Below the pieces are notes generated by a model. That model did not search any database. It had not been told where the DNA came from and was given only the letters and a program-made list of their open reading frames with translations. The translations under genes and the position numbers were made by a program. From Alteribacter keqinensis (GTDB lineage Bacteria; Bacillota; Bacilli; Bacillales; Salisediminibacteriaceae): DNA of 64,000 bases. This document shows positions 10,590-20,516 of the stretch, piece by piece (the stretch's first letter is position 1; each line of letters starts with the position of its first letter). The stretch covers positions 558,001 to 622,000 of the forward strand of contig NZ_RHIB01000002.1 of NCBI RefSeq assembly GCF_003710255.1. Direction: 5' to 3'.

Positions 10590-11008
10590 CTTACTCACTG
10601 ACCCTGTTAAATCCGGAGGTCGATTTCCGTTACTTGAGTTTACAGACCCCCACCCATATTAAGGAGAAACACAAATATTAAAAGTCGTAAGATGTAACAT
10701 GCAGCCGGTATGTCCTTCGCTTTCCGCGGTGGTGCCGGCGAGCCTCCTCACTTCGTTTGCGGTGTCTCTCCCAGCCCTACTACCGCAGGAGTCTTCGGAG
10801 ATTCCGGCTACATCGCTTCTCCAATTCAAAGTAAGGACGTGAAAGAGACACTTAGGTACTTAGGAATTCCTTTCCTACAGGTAAATCGTCTCTTAAAAAT
10901 ACCCATTATTAAAACAAAGCTAAATACTTCATTTGATCAAGGAAGCTTACGCGGTCAAATCTCCTTATAAATTCACAGAGAACTTTTAAATTTCCTTTTA
11001 ATAAACAA
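10590..11008. repeat. Gap holding a family A repeat (about 10700-10814)
   Basis: The gap between the M50-like gene and icmF is 460 bases and holds no credible gene. A complete family A element occupies about 10700-10814: left end GCAGCCGGTATGTCC, core CTTTCGCTTTCCGCGG-like and GAGCCTCCTC, then CCGCAGGAGTCTTCGG and right end ATTCCGGCTACATC, forming an imperfect terminal inverted repeat. Confidence 0.7.
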
Positions 11009-11033
11009 GAGCTGCCTCAGATTGAGGCAGCCC
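11009..11033 (-). terminator. Terminator after icmF
   Basis: Minus-strand GGGCTGCCTCA and TGAGGCAGC form a compact stem followed by TCTTGTTTATT. It closes the long acyl-CoA operon. Confidence 0.7.
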
Positions 11034-11050
11034 GGGTCCCTACATAACGT

Positions 11051-14000
11051 TTACAAGTTTCTGCGGTACTGACCGCCCACTTCATATAAAGCATTTGTAA
11101 TTTGGCCGAGACTCGCATAGCGGACCGTCTCCATCAGCTCTTCAAACAGGTTGCCCCCATTCAGCGCCGTCTGCTTCAGGCGGTTTAACGCTTCTTCCCC
11201 TTTTGTTCCGTTTGATTCCTGGAATTCTTTCAAATGAGTAATCTGTCCCTCTTTTTCTTCTTTTGTGGCACGGGCCAGTTCCATCTCAAACTCGTCCTCT
11301 GACGGTGGATTCGGGTTCAGGTACGTGTTCACGCCGATGATTGGAAGGTCACCGTTATGCTTTTTCGTCTCATAAAGTAGAGATTCTTCTTGAATTTTTC
11401 CTCGCTGATACTGAGTCTCCATGGCACCGAGTACACCGCCCCGGTCATTCAGACGCTCAAGTTCCATTAACACCGCTTCTTCTACAAGATCCGTAAGTTC
11501 GTCGATAATAAACGAGCCCTGAAGAGAGTTCTCGTTTCTTGCCAGGCCGAGCTCCTTTGTAATAATCAGCTGGATCGCCATGGCACGGCGGACAGATTCC
11601 TCTGTCGGTGTTGTCACCGCTTCGTCATAGGCATTCGTATGAAGAGAATTACAGTTGTCATATATCGCAAGCAGTGCCTGAAGTGTTGTACGGATGTCGT
11701 TGAAGTCCACTTCCTGGGCGTGTAAAGAACGGCCCGATGTTTGAATGTGATACTTCAGCTTCTGGCTTCGCTCATTTGCTCCGTACTTGTTCTTCATAGC
11801 TACAGACCAGATACGCCGCGCTACACGTCCGATAACGGTGTACTCAGGATCGAGGCCGTTACTGAAGAAGAACGACAGATTCGGCGCAAAGTCGTTAATG
11901 TTCATTCCGCGGCTCAAGTAATACTCCACGTACGTAAATCCGTTAGCCAGTGTAAAGGCAAGCTGGCTGATCGGATTCGCCCCGGCTTCGGCAATATGGT
12001 AGCCGGAGATGGAGACTGAATAATAGTTACGTACTTTGTTATCGATAAAGTACTGCTGGATGTCTCCCATCATACGAAGAGCAAACTCCGTTGAAAAGAT
12101 ACACGTGTTCTGTCCTTGGTCTTCTTTTAAAATATCGGCCTGAACAGTACCTCGGACCGTAGAAACGGTCTTGGCTTTAATTCCCGCAGCCTCCTGATCC
12201 GTTGGAGGGCGGCCGTTTTCCTCTGCGAAGAATGCGAGCTGCTGATCGATCGCTGTATTCATAAACATGGCGAGAATAATCGGTGCCGGCCCGTTGATCG
12301 TCATGGAAACAGACGTAGACGGAGCACACAGATCAAACCCGTCATATAGCTTTTTCATATCGGTAAGGGTACAGATACTCACACCGCTCTCACCGACTTT
12401 TCCGTAAATGTCAGGACGGTATCCCGGGTCCTCCCCGTACAGCGTAACGGAGTCAAAGGCAGTGGATAAGCGCTTCGCTTCGTCGTCCTTGGATAAATAG
12501 TGGAAGCGGCGGTTGGTGCGTTCAGGAGATCCTTCTCCGGCAAACTGACGCTTCGGGTCTTCCCCTTTACGCTTGAACGGAAACACGCCTGCTGTGTAAG
12601 GAAACTTGCCCGGTACGTTTTCTTTACGGACCCAGCGGACAATCTCGCCATAGTCTTCGTATTTCGGCAGACTCACTTTTGGAATATCGAGTCCGGACAG
12701 GCTTGTTGTCTTCAGTTCCGTCACGATTTCCTTGTCACGGATTTTCGTGACGAACTCGTCTTTAGCATAGGCTTCTTTCGTGCTTTCCCACGTATCAAGA
12801 GTTTCTTTTGAATGTGAATTAAGAGACTGGGAGTAGTGATCCCGAAGCTCAAGAAGGCTCGTGCGGTCAACACCTTCTGTACCTTCTTCATCGATCGCTT
12901 CAAGGGTTCCCTCCACCTGGAACAATCGGCGGGCTTTCTTTACTTCAGCCTCTGTATCAGCATGGTATCCTCTTACTGTCTGGGCGATCTCACGAAGATA
13001 GTGGATCTGCTCAGGAGGGATAATGGCATCCTTTTCTGTCAGCTTGTCAGTTTTACCGAGGTCGGTGCCCCAGCTGCCGCCGCATTTTTTATCCAGAATG
13101 GCTGCAAGCTCGTAAAATAGACGGTTCGTTCCCGGATCGTTAAACTGACTTGCAATTGTGCCGAAAACAGGCATGGTCTCAGGATCTTCTTCAAAGAGCG
13201 TATGGCTTCGCTGGTACGTCTTGCGCACTTCACGGAGGGCATCCTCTGAGCCTTTTCTGTCAAATTTATTAATGGCAATCAGATCGGCAAAATCGATCAT
13301 ATCGATTTTTTCAAGCTGAGAAGGCGCCCCGAACTCGCTTGTCATGACGTACATGGATACATCTGCCACGTCTGAGATGGCAGCATCTCCCTGACCGATT
13401 CCGCTCGTTTCCACAATGATCAGGTCAAAACCGGCTTTTTTCACTACACGGATGGATTCTTCAATCGCTTTTGACAGTTCCTGACGGCTGTCACGGGTAG
13501 CAAGGCTTCTCATGTAAACACGGGGATGATGAATCGCATTCATCCGGATCCGGTCACCGAGCAGTGCTCCACCGGTTTTTTTCTTAGTCGGGTCAACACT
13601 CAGGATCGCCAGGGTTTTGTCCTCATATGCCCGTAAAAAACGCCGGACCAGTTCATCGGTTAACGAACTTTTCCCTGCGCCTCCTGTTCCGGTAATCCCA
13701 AGGACAGGGACATCGGGCAGATTCGACTGATTGACCGCTTCTTCAAAGAGTGTTTCTGCAGAGGCTGCCACTTCCCGGCTGTTGAACGCCCGTTTTTCAG
13801 CTACCGTGATCATTCGTGCAATATCTTTCGCTTCACGGTTTGTAAGCTTTTGAAGATCCACATCCGACACATCGTCCAGAGGGAAATCGCACAACTCCAT
13901 CATTTCATTAATCATCCCCTGGAGGCCCATTTTCCGCCCGTCTTCCGGAGAATAGATTCGTTTGATTCCATAGTCATGAAGCTCTTTCATTTCTGCAGGG

Positions 14001-14308
14001 ATAATAACTCCTCCCCCGCCGCCAAAAATATTTACATGGCTTACCCCTCGATCTTTAAGAGAATCGTAGAGATATTTAAAATATTCCACGTGCCCCCCCT
14101 GATAAGAAGAGATGGCTACACCCTGGACATCTTCCTGGACGATAGCGTCAGCGACCTCTTCTACGGAGCGGTTATGACCGAGATGAATGACTTCGGCACC
14201 TGTTGCCTGAAGCATCCGCCTCATAATATTAATGGAGGCGTCGTGGCCGTCAAAAAGGCCTGAAGCCGTAACAAAGCGGACCGGGTTTTTCGGTTCGTAA
14301 CGTTTCAT
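11051..14308 (-). CDS. icmF: Fused isobutyryl-CoA mutase IcmF (B12 domain - GTPase - mutase)
   Basis: Adenosylcobalamin-dependent carbon-skeleton mutase interconverting isobutyryl-CoA and n-butyryl-CoA (some members act on pivalyl/isovaleryl-CoA), with a built-in G-protein chaperone. 1085 residues. Domains: B12-binding Rossmann domain (about 10-140) with the cobalt ligand His22 in DGHDASIN plus SSYQGGH and GGGGG; MeaB-like GTPase (about 200-420) with Walker [13 protein letters not shown] (204-215), [12 protein letters not shown] and NKFD; a linker; then the substrate-binding TIM barrel (about 560-1085). The order B12-GTPase-mutase is diagnostic of IcmF and excludes ordinary methylmalonyl-CoA mutase. 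ATG at 14308 follows GAAAGGAAGG. It is the last gene of the operon, downstream of tetR, with a terminator-like family B hairpin in the 76-base gap. Confidence 0.96.
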   Translation of the reverse strand: MKRYEPKNPVRFVTASGLFDGHDASINIMRRMLQATGAEVIHLGHNRSVEEVADAIVQEDVQGVAISSYQGGHVEYFKYLYDSLKDRGVSHVNIFGGGGGVIIPAEMKELHDYGIKRIYSPEDGRKMGLQGMINEMMELCDFPLDDVSDVDLQKLTNREAKDIARMITVAEKRAFNSREVAASAETLFEEAVNQSNLPDVPVLGITGTGGAGKSSLTDELVRRFLRAYEDKTLAILSVDPTKKKTGGALLGDRIRMNAIHHPRVYMRSLATRDSRQELSKAIEESIRVVKKAGFDLIIVETSGIGQGDAAISDVADVSMYVMTSEFGAPSQLEKIDMIDFADLIAINKFDRKGSEDALREVRKTYQRSHTLFEEDPETMPVFGTIASQFNDPGTNRLFYELAAILDKKCGGSWGTDLGKTDKLTEKDAIIPPEQIHYLREIAQTVRGYHADTEAEVKKARRLFQVEGTLEAIDEEGTEGVDRTSLLELRDHYSQSLNSHSKETLDTWESTKEAYAKDEFVTKIRDKEIVTELKTTSLSGLDIPKVSLPKYEDYGEIVRWVRKENVPGKFPYTAGVFPFKRKGEDPKRQFAGEGSPERTNRRFHYLSKDDEAKRLSTAFDSVTLYGEDPGYRPDIYGKVGESGVSICTLTDMKKLYDGFDLCAPSTSVSMTINGPAPIILAMFMNTAIDQQLAFFAEENGRPPTDQEAAGIKAKTVSTVRGTVQADILKEDQGQNTCIFSTEFALRMMGDIQQYFIDNKVRNYYSVSISGYHIAEAGANPISQLAFTLANGFTYVEYYLSRGMNINDFAPNLSFFFSNGLDPEYTVIGRVARRIWSVAMKNKYGANERSQKLKYHIQTSGRSLHAQEVDFNDIRTTLQALLAIYDNCNSLHTNAYDEAVTTPTEESVRRAMAIQLIITKELGLARNENSLQGSFIIDELTDLVEEAVLMELERLNDRGGVLGAMETQYQRGKIQEESLLYETKKHNGDLPIIGVNTYLNPNPPSEDEFEMELARATKEEKEGQITHLKEFQESNGTKGEEALNRLKQTALNGGNLFEELMETVRYASLGQITNALYEVGGQYRRNL

Positions 14309-14326
14309 GTTGATCCTTCCTTTCTG

Positions 14327-14376
14327 AGAAGGCGCTTAAAAAAGTTAAAGACCGAACTTTTTTAGTGCCTTCTTCT
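14327..14376. repeat. Family B solo hairpin between tetR and icmF
   Basis: GAGAAGGCGCTTAAAAAAGTT, a loop containing AAAGACCG, then AACTTTTTTAGTGCCTTCT. It is the same hairpin, including the loop sequence, as one end of the 180-bp elements at 40052 and 41841. It could attenuate icmF relative to the upstream genes. Confidence 0.65.
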
Positions 14377-14384
14377 GTGAGTAA

Positions 14385-15038
14385 TCAGCTCAGTTCTTTT
14401 TCAACGCTGGGTGATGTCTGAAGGTTAAAGCCTTCAAGCAACTGACGTAGCTGAAGCTTGCAGTACTGATCGATTGTGTATTCACGCTGAACCACCCAGC
14501 GCCGGAATGTCCACATATGTCCTGCAACTAAAATGTTGTGGCACGCAAGATCAAGTTCTTCTTTTGTAAGGGATAAGTACCCTTCGTCAATGGCATTTTG
14601 CAGTTCTTTTTCAAACATGGCTTTCATTTTCAATTCTTTTTGCAGCACATAATTGAGGGCTTCCCCGGAAAGGGACTTGGATTCCTGATACATAACGAGG
14701 ACCTCATCCTGCAGATCGTTTACCACACGGAAGTACGCTTCGATCACCTGTTTAAGACGCTCCAGCCCATGAAGGTTTTCATCCATGAGCTGCGCCCAGT
14801 TTTCCACTACTTCATCGTACACAGAGTCACAGACAAGGTAGAGAATGTCTTCTTTTGAGCCGATATACTCGTAAAGCGTCCCAATACTGAAGCCCGACTC
14901 CTGGGCAACTTCACGAGTGGTTGTCTTGTGATACCCTTTTTTGTTAAATAGCTGAACCGCTGCTTTTACAATCTGATCTCTGCGTTTTTTAACCAGACGC
15001 TGATCCTTCACCATGGACGGCACTTGTTTTTTCTTCAC
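14385..15038 (-). CDS. TetR family regulator of the acyl-CoA operon
   Basis: 217 residues. The N-terminal helix-turn-helix lies at about residues 16-62 (KRRDQIVKAAVQLFNKKGYH, then TTREVAQESGFSIGTLYEYI, GSKEDILY). The C-terminal ligand domain is all-helical and has no recognised motif; an acyl-CoA ligand is a guess from context. The start ATG overlaps the meaB stop (ATGA, 4 bases), so it is translationally coupled. It is distinct from B. subtilis FadR. It probably represses its own operon through the imperfect palindrome at 21731-21744. Homologous arrangements (two acyl-CoA dehydrogenases, meaB, tetR, icmF) are known from other Bacillaceae. Confidence 0.9.
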   Translation of the reverse strand: MKKKQVPSMVKDQRLVKKRRDQIVKAAVQLFNKKGYHKTTTREVAQESGFSIGTLYEYIGSKEDILYLVCDSVYDEVVENWAQLMDENLHGLERLKQVIEAYFRVVNDLQDEVLVMYQESKSLSGEALNYVLQKELKMKAMFEKELQNAIDEGYLSLTKEELDLACHNILVAGHMWTFRRWVVQREYTIDQYCKLQLRQLLEGFNLQTSPSVEKELS

Positions 15039-15982
15039 GCGTTCCCCTCCTTGACCCCTGATTTTTCTCTGTATTGTCTGTAAACCCGGGCAGCCGTATC
15101 GTACGGGTCACCTGGTTCTTGCGAATTTTCAAGCTCGCTTCGGACAAGATCGCGGATATCCTCTGCGAATTGTTCTTTCAGTCTTCTTGTGACTTCCTCT
15201 TCAAGCTGACTGAGCCTGCGCTCAGTTCCACCGCCTGACAATAAAAGCTGTTCCTTGTGAGCAGTGATTCGGGAGACAACGTCGTCCATTCCTTTTCCTT
15301 CAGTCGATACAGTCTTCAATATCGGCGGCTTCCAGTCCTTATGTTCAGCGGTTAAGTGAAGCAGATCTTCCACTTCCCCTTTTAATTGATCGACGCCCGG
15401 AAGATCGGCTTTGTTAATCACGAACACATCGGCAATTTCCATAATCCCTGCTTTAAACGCCTGAATCACGTCGCCGCCCGACGGGTAAAGAACAAGGGCA
15501 ATCGTATCGGCGATCTTCATGATGTCCAGTTCACTCTGCCCTACACCCACGGTTTCCACGATGACAATATCAAGACCTGAGGCATCCATAAGACGGATGG
15601 CATCCTTACATGCTTCGGACAGTCCCCCAAGACTCCCTCTCGTTCCCATGCTCCGGATAAAAACGCCGTCATCTTCTTCGTGGTCCCGCATGCGTACACG
15701 GTCTCCAAGAAGGGCCCCGCCTGAAAAAGGGCTAGTAGGATCAACCGCTACAATTCCGACGGTTTTCCCCTGCTTACGCCATACTTTCACCAGACCGTTC
15801 ACAAGAGAGCTTTTACCGGCTCCGGGGGAACCGGTAATTCCTACGATATGGGCTTTCCCTGTATGGGGAAAGAGCGTGGAGAGAAGTTCCTGTTTTTGTT
15901 CATGATTGTCTTCAACGTAGCTGATTCCTCTGGCAAGGGCACGGAGTTCTTTGTTTCTGATCCGTTCTGCTATGTTTTCCAT
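15035..15982 (-). CDS. meaB: G-protein chaperone MeaB (methylmalonyl-CoA mutase associated GTPase)
   Basis: SIMIBI-class GTPase that guards and reloads adenosylcobalamin mutases. 315 residues from the ATG at 15982 (AAAGGGGG upstream); a longer frame back to 16087 runs into the preceding gene and is not used. Walker A GITGSPGAGKSS (about 48-59), [28 protein letters not shown] and NKAD (guanine specificity) are visible, with a C-terminal helical dimerisation tail. Curious that the same operon encodes IcmF, which already has a fused MeaB-type domain, while no separate mutase subunits lie in this window. Confidence 0.93.
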   Translation of the reverse strand: MENIAERIRNKELRALARGISYVEDNHEQKQELLSTLFPHTGKAHIVGITGSPGAGKSSLVNGLVKVWRKQGKTVGIVAVDPTSPFSGGALLGDRVRMRDHEEDDGVFIRSMGTRGSLGGLSEACKDAIRLMDASGLDIVIVETVGVGQSELDIMKIADTIALVLYPSGGDVIQAFKAGIMEIADVFVINKADLPGVDQLKGEVEDLLHLTAEHKDWKPPILKTVSTEGKGMDDVVSRITAHKEQLLLSGGGTERRLSQLEEEVTRRLKEQFAEDIRDLVRSELENSQEPGDPYDTAARVYRQYREKSGVKEGNA

Positions 15983-16004
15983 TCTCTTTCCCCCTTTCAT
16001 TCTA

Positions 16005-17147
16005 TTAATCTGCCAGCAGCATTTTTGAAATGACGAGGCGCTGAATTTCGTTGGTACCTTCGTAAATCTGTGTAATTTTCGCATCACGCATGTAGCGCTC
16101 TACAGGATACTCTTTAATATAACCGTATCCTCCGAATACCTGAACCGCTTCCACTGTCACTTCCATGGCGGTATCTCCTGCGAACAGCTTCGACATCGCT
16201 GATTCTTTTCCATAGGAGATGCCCTGGCTTTCTCTCCAGGCCGCCTGATACGTGAGAAGGCGGGACGCTTCAATTTTAGTAGCCATATCTGCGAGTTTAA
16301 AGGCGATACCCTGCTGAACGCCGATTGGCTTTCCGAACTGCTTACGCTCTTTTGCATAATTGACAGACGCATCCAGCGCTCCCTGGGCAATCCCTACTGC
16401 CTGGGCTGCAATCCCGTTTCGTCCGCCGTCAAGGGTCATCATGGCAATCTTAAAGCCGTCTCCTTCATTGCCCAGCATGTTTTCTGCAGGTACACGGCAC
16501 TGGTCGAAAATGATTTCAAGGGTTGGAGACGAACGGATGCCAAGTTTGCTTTCTTTTTTCCCCATGGAGAAGCCGGGCGTTCCTTTTTCAACGATAAATG
16601 CGGAGCATCCTTTGTGCTTTTTCTCTGGATCTGTGAGGGCAAAAACAACATAGATCTCTGCTTCGCCGGCATTGGTAATGAAAATTTTCGAACCGTCAAT
16701 GATGTAGTCGTCCCCGTCTCGCTTTGCCACAGTTTTCATACTGGCAGCATCGCTTCCGGATCCGGGCTCTGTCAGCCCGTAGGCTCCCATCTTCTTTCCT
16801 TCGGCCATTGGACGAAGGAATTTTTGCTTTTGCTCTTCTGTTCCAAACGTATAGATCGGCCACCCTGCCAGTGAGATGTGGGCGGATAGGGTTACGCCTG
16901 TTGATCCGCAGACACGGGAAAGTTCTTCTACGGCAATGACGTAGCTTAAGTAATCGGCTCCGATACCGCCGTACTCTTCCGGCCATGGAATGCCTGTCAG
17001 TCCGAGTTCTCCCATCTGGTCAAAAATGGCGCGGTCGAATCGTTCTTCCTCGTCACGTTCTGCCGCTGTCGGTGCTACTTCGTTTTCTGCAAAATCCCGG
17101 ACCATCTTCCGGATCATCTGTTGTTCTTCACTGAGTAAGAAATCCAT
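16005..17147 (-). CDS. Acyl-CoA dehydrogenase (short/branched chain type)
   Basis: FAD enzyme making 2,3-enoyl-CoA. 380 residues from ATG 17147 (GGAGGAATAAAA just upstream); the reading frame extends to 17468 but that extension is family A repeat sequence. Signatures: [12 protein letters not shown] (about 126-137), the [13 protein letters not shown] segment, and catalytic Glu363 in YEGTNEIQR, the position used by short-chain and butyryl/2-methyl acyl-CoA dehydrogenases. About 50% identical in pattern to the paralogue at 17745-18887. It starts 597 bases after the upstream paralogue, the gap being mostly repeat elements. Together with IcmF it suggests isobutyryl-CoA as a substrate. Confidence 0.93.
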   Translation of the reverse strand: MDFLLSEEQQMIRKMVRDFAENEVAPTAAERDEEERFDRAIFDQMGELGLTGIPWPEEYGGIGADYLSYVIAVEELSRVCGSTGVTLSAHISLAGWPIYTFGTEEQKQKFLRPMAEGKKMGAYGLTEPGSGSDAASMKTVAKRDGDDYIIDGSKIFITNAGEAEIYVVFALTDPEKKHKGCSAFIVEKGTPGFSMGKKESKLGIRSSPTLEIIFDQCRVPAENMLGNEGDGFKIAMMTLDGGRNGIAAQAVGIAQGALDASVNYAKERKQFGKPIGVQQGIAFKLADMATKIEASRLLTYQAAWRESQGISYGKESAMSKLFAGDTAMEVTVEAVQVFGGYGYIKEYPVERYMRDAKITQIYEGTNEIQRLVISKMLLAD

Positions 17148-17237
17148 TTTTATTCCTCCATAGGTTGGGCTGTCATGCTTACAGCCTCTTATTCTCGTTG
17201 TTCTGTTGTTTTGTTTTGGTTTGGTAAGAAATCGGTT

Positions 17238-17294
17238 TGATGCTGTCGCCATGTCTTTCGCTATCCGCGGTGCCGCCGAGCCTCCTTGTGCTGG
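17238..17294. repeat. Family A repeat, truncated copy
   Basis: TGCTGTCGCCATGTCTTTCGC, then TATCCGCGGTGCCGCC and GAGCCTCCTTG match the left half of the dispersed element; the right half is missing. A CCACTGAAAAAGT fragment (family B end) follows at 17301. Confidence 0.55.
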
Positions 17295-17351
17295 TGGAGA
17301 CCACTGAAAAAGTCCATTTACTTTAAACATCGGCTCTGTTACAGGTAGATC

Positions 17352-17472
17352 TTGATTTACGCTCATTGCACTTTCCGCGGGCGGTCCGGGAGCCTCCTCA
17401 GCGCCTTGCGCTTCCGGGGTCTCCCAGGGACTCGCTCCTCCCGCAGGAGTGTCGCGCATTCGCTCCAATCAA
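17352..17472. repeat. Family A repeat, complete copy
   Basis: Left end TTGATTTACGCTC, core GCACTTTCCGCGGGCGG, GAGCCTCCTCAGCGC, GGGGTCTCCC, TCCCGCAGGAGTGTCGCGC, right end CGCTCCAATCAA. Lies in the operon between two acyl-CoA dehydrogenase genes. Confidence 0.75.
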
Positions 17473-17744
17473 CACTACTTTTAACGACAACGTCCTTTAG
17501 TTGTCAAAGAATCAAATCCTGATTTTTCTGCAATTCTAGAGCCTTGAAGCATGACGTTCTTGGCGTCACACTTTTATTTTTTCAGTTTCTTTCATGCGCT
17601 TTCACATGAGACTCGTGTATTCAGGATTCATCTTCTTTTATTTACAGAAGTACTGCTCAATAAAGTTGGAAGGTGTTTTAATCGTAAAAGGTTGTGATGA
17701 TCTCGGATTACCCCATCCCTTTTTCAGTAATTCCAACAAAGCAT

Positions 17745-18887
17745 TTAGTTGTTAAGTAGTGCTTTGCTGATTACGAGGTGTTGAATTTCGTTGGTTCCTT
17801 CGTAGATTTGTGTGACTTTTGCATCGCGGAAGAAACGCTCTGCCGGGTATTCTTTTACATAGCCGTATCCCCCGAGGACCTGAATCGCTTCTGTTGCCAC
17901 TTTCATGGCTGTGTCAGAGGCGAACATCTTCGCCATGGATGCTTCCATTCCACAGGAGCGTCCGTGTTCTTTCAGGTTTGCTGCACGGTAGGTGAGGAGC
18001 TTGGCTGCTTCCACTTTAGTGGCCATGTCTGCAAGCTTAAAGGCGACACCTTGCTGGGAGCCGATCGAGCGGCCGAATTGCTTTCGTTCTTTAGCATAGG
18101 CTGTTGCGTACTCGAGGGCCGCTTCAGCAATCCCGAGCGCCTGGGCAGCGATGCCGATCCGGCCGAAATTGAGGTTTGCCATGGCGATTTTAAAGCCCTC
18201 TCCTTCCTCACCAAGAAGGTTTTCAACAGGTACTTTGGCATCTTCAAATGAAAGGGAAGACGTGTTTGAACCGTGAAGGCCCATCTTCTTTTCCTTCGCG
18301 CCGACCGTAAATCCCGGTGTATCTTTTTCCACGATAAATGCGCTGATGCCTTTAACGCCTGCAGTCGGCTCTGTCTTGGCAAAAACGATATACGTTTGGG
18401 CAGCACCTGCATTTGTAATAAACACTTTCGATCCGTTCAGAATGTAATGATCATCTTTTTTTACAGCGGTCGTCTTCATCCCGGCCGCATCACTTCCGGA
18501 GCCTGGCTCGGTTAGAGCGAAGGCACCGATATACTCACCTGATGCCAGTTTGGGTACGTATCGCTTTTTCTGTTCTTCGTTTCCAAAGTCCAGTATCGGG
18601 TTTGTTCCTACCGAAGTATGAACAGATAAGACAACGCCCAGTGTGGCGCTTACTTTTGACAGTTCATGAATCGCCAGAATGTAGGATGTAAAATCCATTC
18701 CGGCTCCGCCGTATTCTTCTTTAATAGGGATCCCCATAAGTCCGAGGCTTCCCATTTCCTTAACGATCTCACCAGGAAATTCGTCGGTCTCTTCCATTCG
18801 CTGTACTGCTTTGCTTACTTTCTCCTCTGCAAACTGGCGGACCATCTTCCGCATCATTTCCTGTTCTTCGTTCCATCTCAGTTCCAT
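17745..18887 (-). CDS. bcd: Acyl-CoA dehydrogenase (butyryl-CoA dehydrogenase type)
   Basis: FAD-dependent short-chain acyl-CoA dehydrogenase feeding electrons to ETF and, by context, FadF. 380 residues. [17 protein letters not shown] (about 125-141), [30 protein letters not shown] and catalytic Glu363 in [11 protein letters not shown] are all present. It is 16 bases downstream of the 3-hydroxyacyl-CoA dehydrogenase gene. Substrate preference cannot be read from sequence with certainty. Confidence 0.94.
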   Translation of the reverse strand: MELRWNEEQEMMRKMVRQFAEEKVSKAVQRMEETDEFPGEIVKEMGSLGLMGIPIKEEYGGAGMDFTSYILAIHELSKVSATLGVVLSVHTSVGTNPILDFGNEEQKKRYVPKLASGEYIGAFALTEPGSGSDAAGMKTTAVKKDDHYILNGSKVFITNAGAAQTYIVFAKTEPTAGVKGISAFIVEKDTPGFTVGAKEKKMGLHGSNTSSLSFEDAKVPVENLLGEEGEGFKIAMANLNFGRIGIAAQALGIAEAALEYATAYAKERKQFGRSIGSQQGVAFKLADMATKVEAAKLLTYRAANLKEHGRSCGMEASMAKMFASDTAMKVATEAIQVLGGYGYVKEYPAERFFRDAKVTQIYEGTNEIQHLVISKALLNN

Positions 18888-18903
18888 GGTGCTTCACGCC
18901 TCT

Positions 18904-19755
18904 CTAGCTGTATTCGTAAAAACCCCGACCTGTTTTCTTGCCGAGCCAGCCGGCTTTTACGTATTTACGGAGAAGCGGGCACGGACGGTATTTGTCATCG
19001 CCGAATCCTTCGTGAAGGGTTTCCATAATGTACAGGCATGTATCAAGGCCGATGAAATCTGCAAGTGTGAGCGGGCCCATTGGATGGTTCATTCCGAGCT
19101 TCATCACTTCGTCCACGTCTTTTGGTGATGCCACACCTTCATATACCGTATAAATGGCTTCGTTGATCATCGGCATAAGAATGCGGTTTGATACAAAGCC
19201 AGGGAAATCCTGAACTTCAACTGGTGTTTTCTTCAAGTTTTCGGACATGGTCCGGATTGCATCATAAACTTCCTGGTCTGTAGCGAGTCCACGGATAATT
19301 TCAACAAGCTTCATGACCGGTACCGGATTCATAAAATGCATGCCGATCACTTTCGATGGACGGTTCGTTTCCGCTCCGATTTCTGTAATCGGAAGAGAGG
19401 ACGTATTTGTGGCGAGAATCGTATGTTCCGGGCATATGGCGTCTAGTTGCTTGAACACATTCTTTTTTACTTCCATGTTTTCTACTGCAGCTTCAATAAC
19501 AAGATCCACGTCAGAAGCATTGTTTAAGTCTGTGGACAGATGTACCTGACGGAGGAACCGGTCCATGTCTGCTTCTGAAATCCGTTCTTTTTTGACTTGT
19601 TTTTCAAGCTGTTTTTTTATTCCTTCAATACCTTTTTGGACGAATTCTTCCTTCAGGTCGTGAAGAATGACTTCGTAGCCGTTCATGGCACATACCTGGG
19701 CAATTCCTGAACCCATTTGTCCTGCACCTACGACCATTACGCGTTTTATATCCAT
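18904..19755 (-). CDS. hbd: 3-hydroxybutyryl-CoA dehydrogenase
   Basis: NAD(P)-dependent oxidation of 3-hydroxyacyl-CoA to 3-oxoacyl-CoA. 283 residues, usual for the single-function enzyme (MmgB/Hbd). Rossmann GAGQMGSGIAQ at 10-20, NTSSLPITEI, catalytic His in GMHFMNPVPVMKLVEI, and C-terminal helical domain with DFPGFVSNRILMP and KTGRGFYEY. The start is preceded by AAAAGGAG. Same transcript direction as the thiolase upstream, but with a 760-base gap filled by four repeat copies. Confidence 0.95.
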   Translation of the reverse strand: MDIKRVMVVGAGQMGSGIAQVCAMNGYEVILHDLKEEFVQKGIEGIKKQLEKQVKKERISEADMDRFLRQVHLSTDLNNASDVDLVIEAAVENMEVKKNVFKQLDAICPEHTILATNTSSLPITEIGAETNRPSKVIGMHFMNPVPVMKLVEIIRGLATDQEVYDAIRTMSENLKKTPVEVQDFPGFVSNRILMPMINEAIYTVYEGVASPKDVDEVMKLGMNHPMGPLTLADFIGLDTCLYIMETLHEGFGDDKYRPCPLLRKYVKAGWLGKKTGRGFYEYS

Positions 19756-19846
19756 GGGGTTTAACGACTCCTTTTGACAGTGTTTTGACTTACCGCTTAG
19801 TTGGCTTTGGAAGGATGCTATAGTCCTTTATTTAAATTCAGCTTCG

Positions 19847-19963
19847 TTGAACGGAATATGCTCCCTTTCCGCGGGCGGTTCAGGAGCCTCCTCAGCGCTG
19901 CGCGCTTGCGGGGTCTCCCCGGAACTCGCTTTTCCCGCAGGAGTGTCGCATATATCCGTTCAA
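19847..19963. repeat. Family A repeat, complete copy (TTGAACGGAATA ends)
   Basis: Ends TTGAACGGAATATGC and GCATATATCCGTTCAA are inverted repeats; the interior has CCCTTTCCGCGGGCGG, GAGCCTCCTCAGCGC, GGGGTCTCCC and CCCGCAGGAGTGTCGC. Confidence 0.8.
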
Positions 19964-20052
19964 CTGCGCATTACTTTGACAAGAGGATAAAGATACCTCG
20001 GCCGAAAAGTCAGCCTCCTTTGTTTATCTTCTCTTTAATCAGGACACTTGAG

Positions 20053-20107
20053 ATAAAGGCTGCGTGCCTTTCGCTTTACGCGGTAGTGCTGGCACTTCGG
20101 CTTCATC
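20053..20107. repeat. Family A repeat, internally deleted copy
   Basis: AAGGCTGCGTGCCTTTCGC, TTTACGCGGTAGTGC, GGCACTTCGGCTTCATC: both ends kept, interior deleted to about 55 bases. Confidence 0.6.
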
Positions 20108-20196
20108 ACCTTTTTTTACAAAATCCAAAGCAGGCATGCTGTCTATTTTCGGTATGGTTATCCTTGTACTCTTATTCCCCAGCGCATTGTGCGGAG

Positions 20197-20310
20197 TGGA
20201 ACGGAATACGCGACACTCCTGCGGAAGTGCGAGAAAGGCGAGACCCCACAGGGGCAGAGCCCCGAGGAGGCTCGGCGCGAGTCCGCGGAAAGGGGGCGTA
20301 TTCCGTTCAA
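20197..20310. repeat. Family A repeat, complete copy, opposite orientation
   Basis: TGGAACGGAATACGC ... GCGTATTCCGTTCAA inverted ends; interior reads as the reverse complement of the copy at 19847 (CACTCCTGCGG, GAGACCCC, GAGGAGGCTCGGCGC, CCGCGGAAAGGG). Confidence 0.8.
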
Positions 20311-20420
20311 CGAAGCTTAGAATAGCAATGAGTAGTTGAGAGCCATAAAAAATACCAGGGTGAACTATTTAAAAGGTTTTTCCATTGTGGGATTTAAGCA
20401 AGTTTTCAGTAATATCGTTG

Positions 20421-20474
20421 CTGCTTCCATGCCCTTCAATCTCCCCGGTGGTGACGCGCATTCCTGCTGCATCG
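20421..20474. repeat. Family A repeat, internally deleted copy
   Basis: GCTTCCATGCCCTTC, CTCCCCGGTGGTG and GCATTCCTGCTGCATCG: ends kept, middle lost. Confidence 0.5.
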
Positions 20475-20516
20475 TCTTTTATACAAGACCAATCGTCATC
20501 TTTACATGCAGGTTTA

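Noticed and set aside
10710-10970. 86-codon plus-strand open frame
   Set aside because: Lies mostly in a family A element; no ribosome site; composition unlike the neighbouring genes.
17148-17468. N-terminal extension of the 16005 acyl-CoA dehydrogenase
   Set aside because: The extra 107 codons are family A repeat sequence; a good ribosome site and the family N-terminus are at 17147.
19801-20339. Overlapping plus-strand open frames up to 174 codons
   Set aside because: They cross three repeat copies, are antisense-like low-quality frames, and have no start signal or family similarity.
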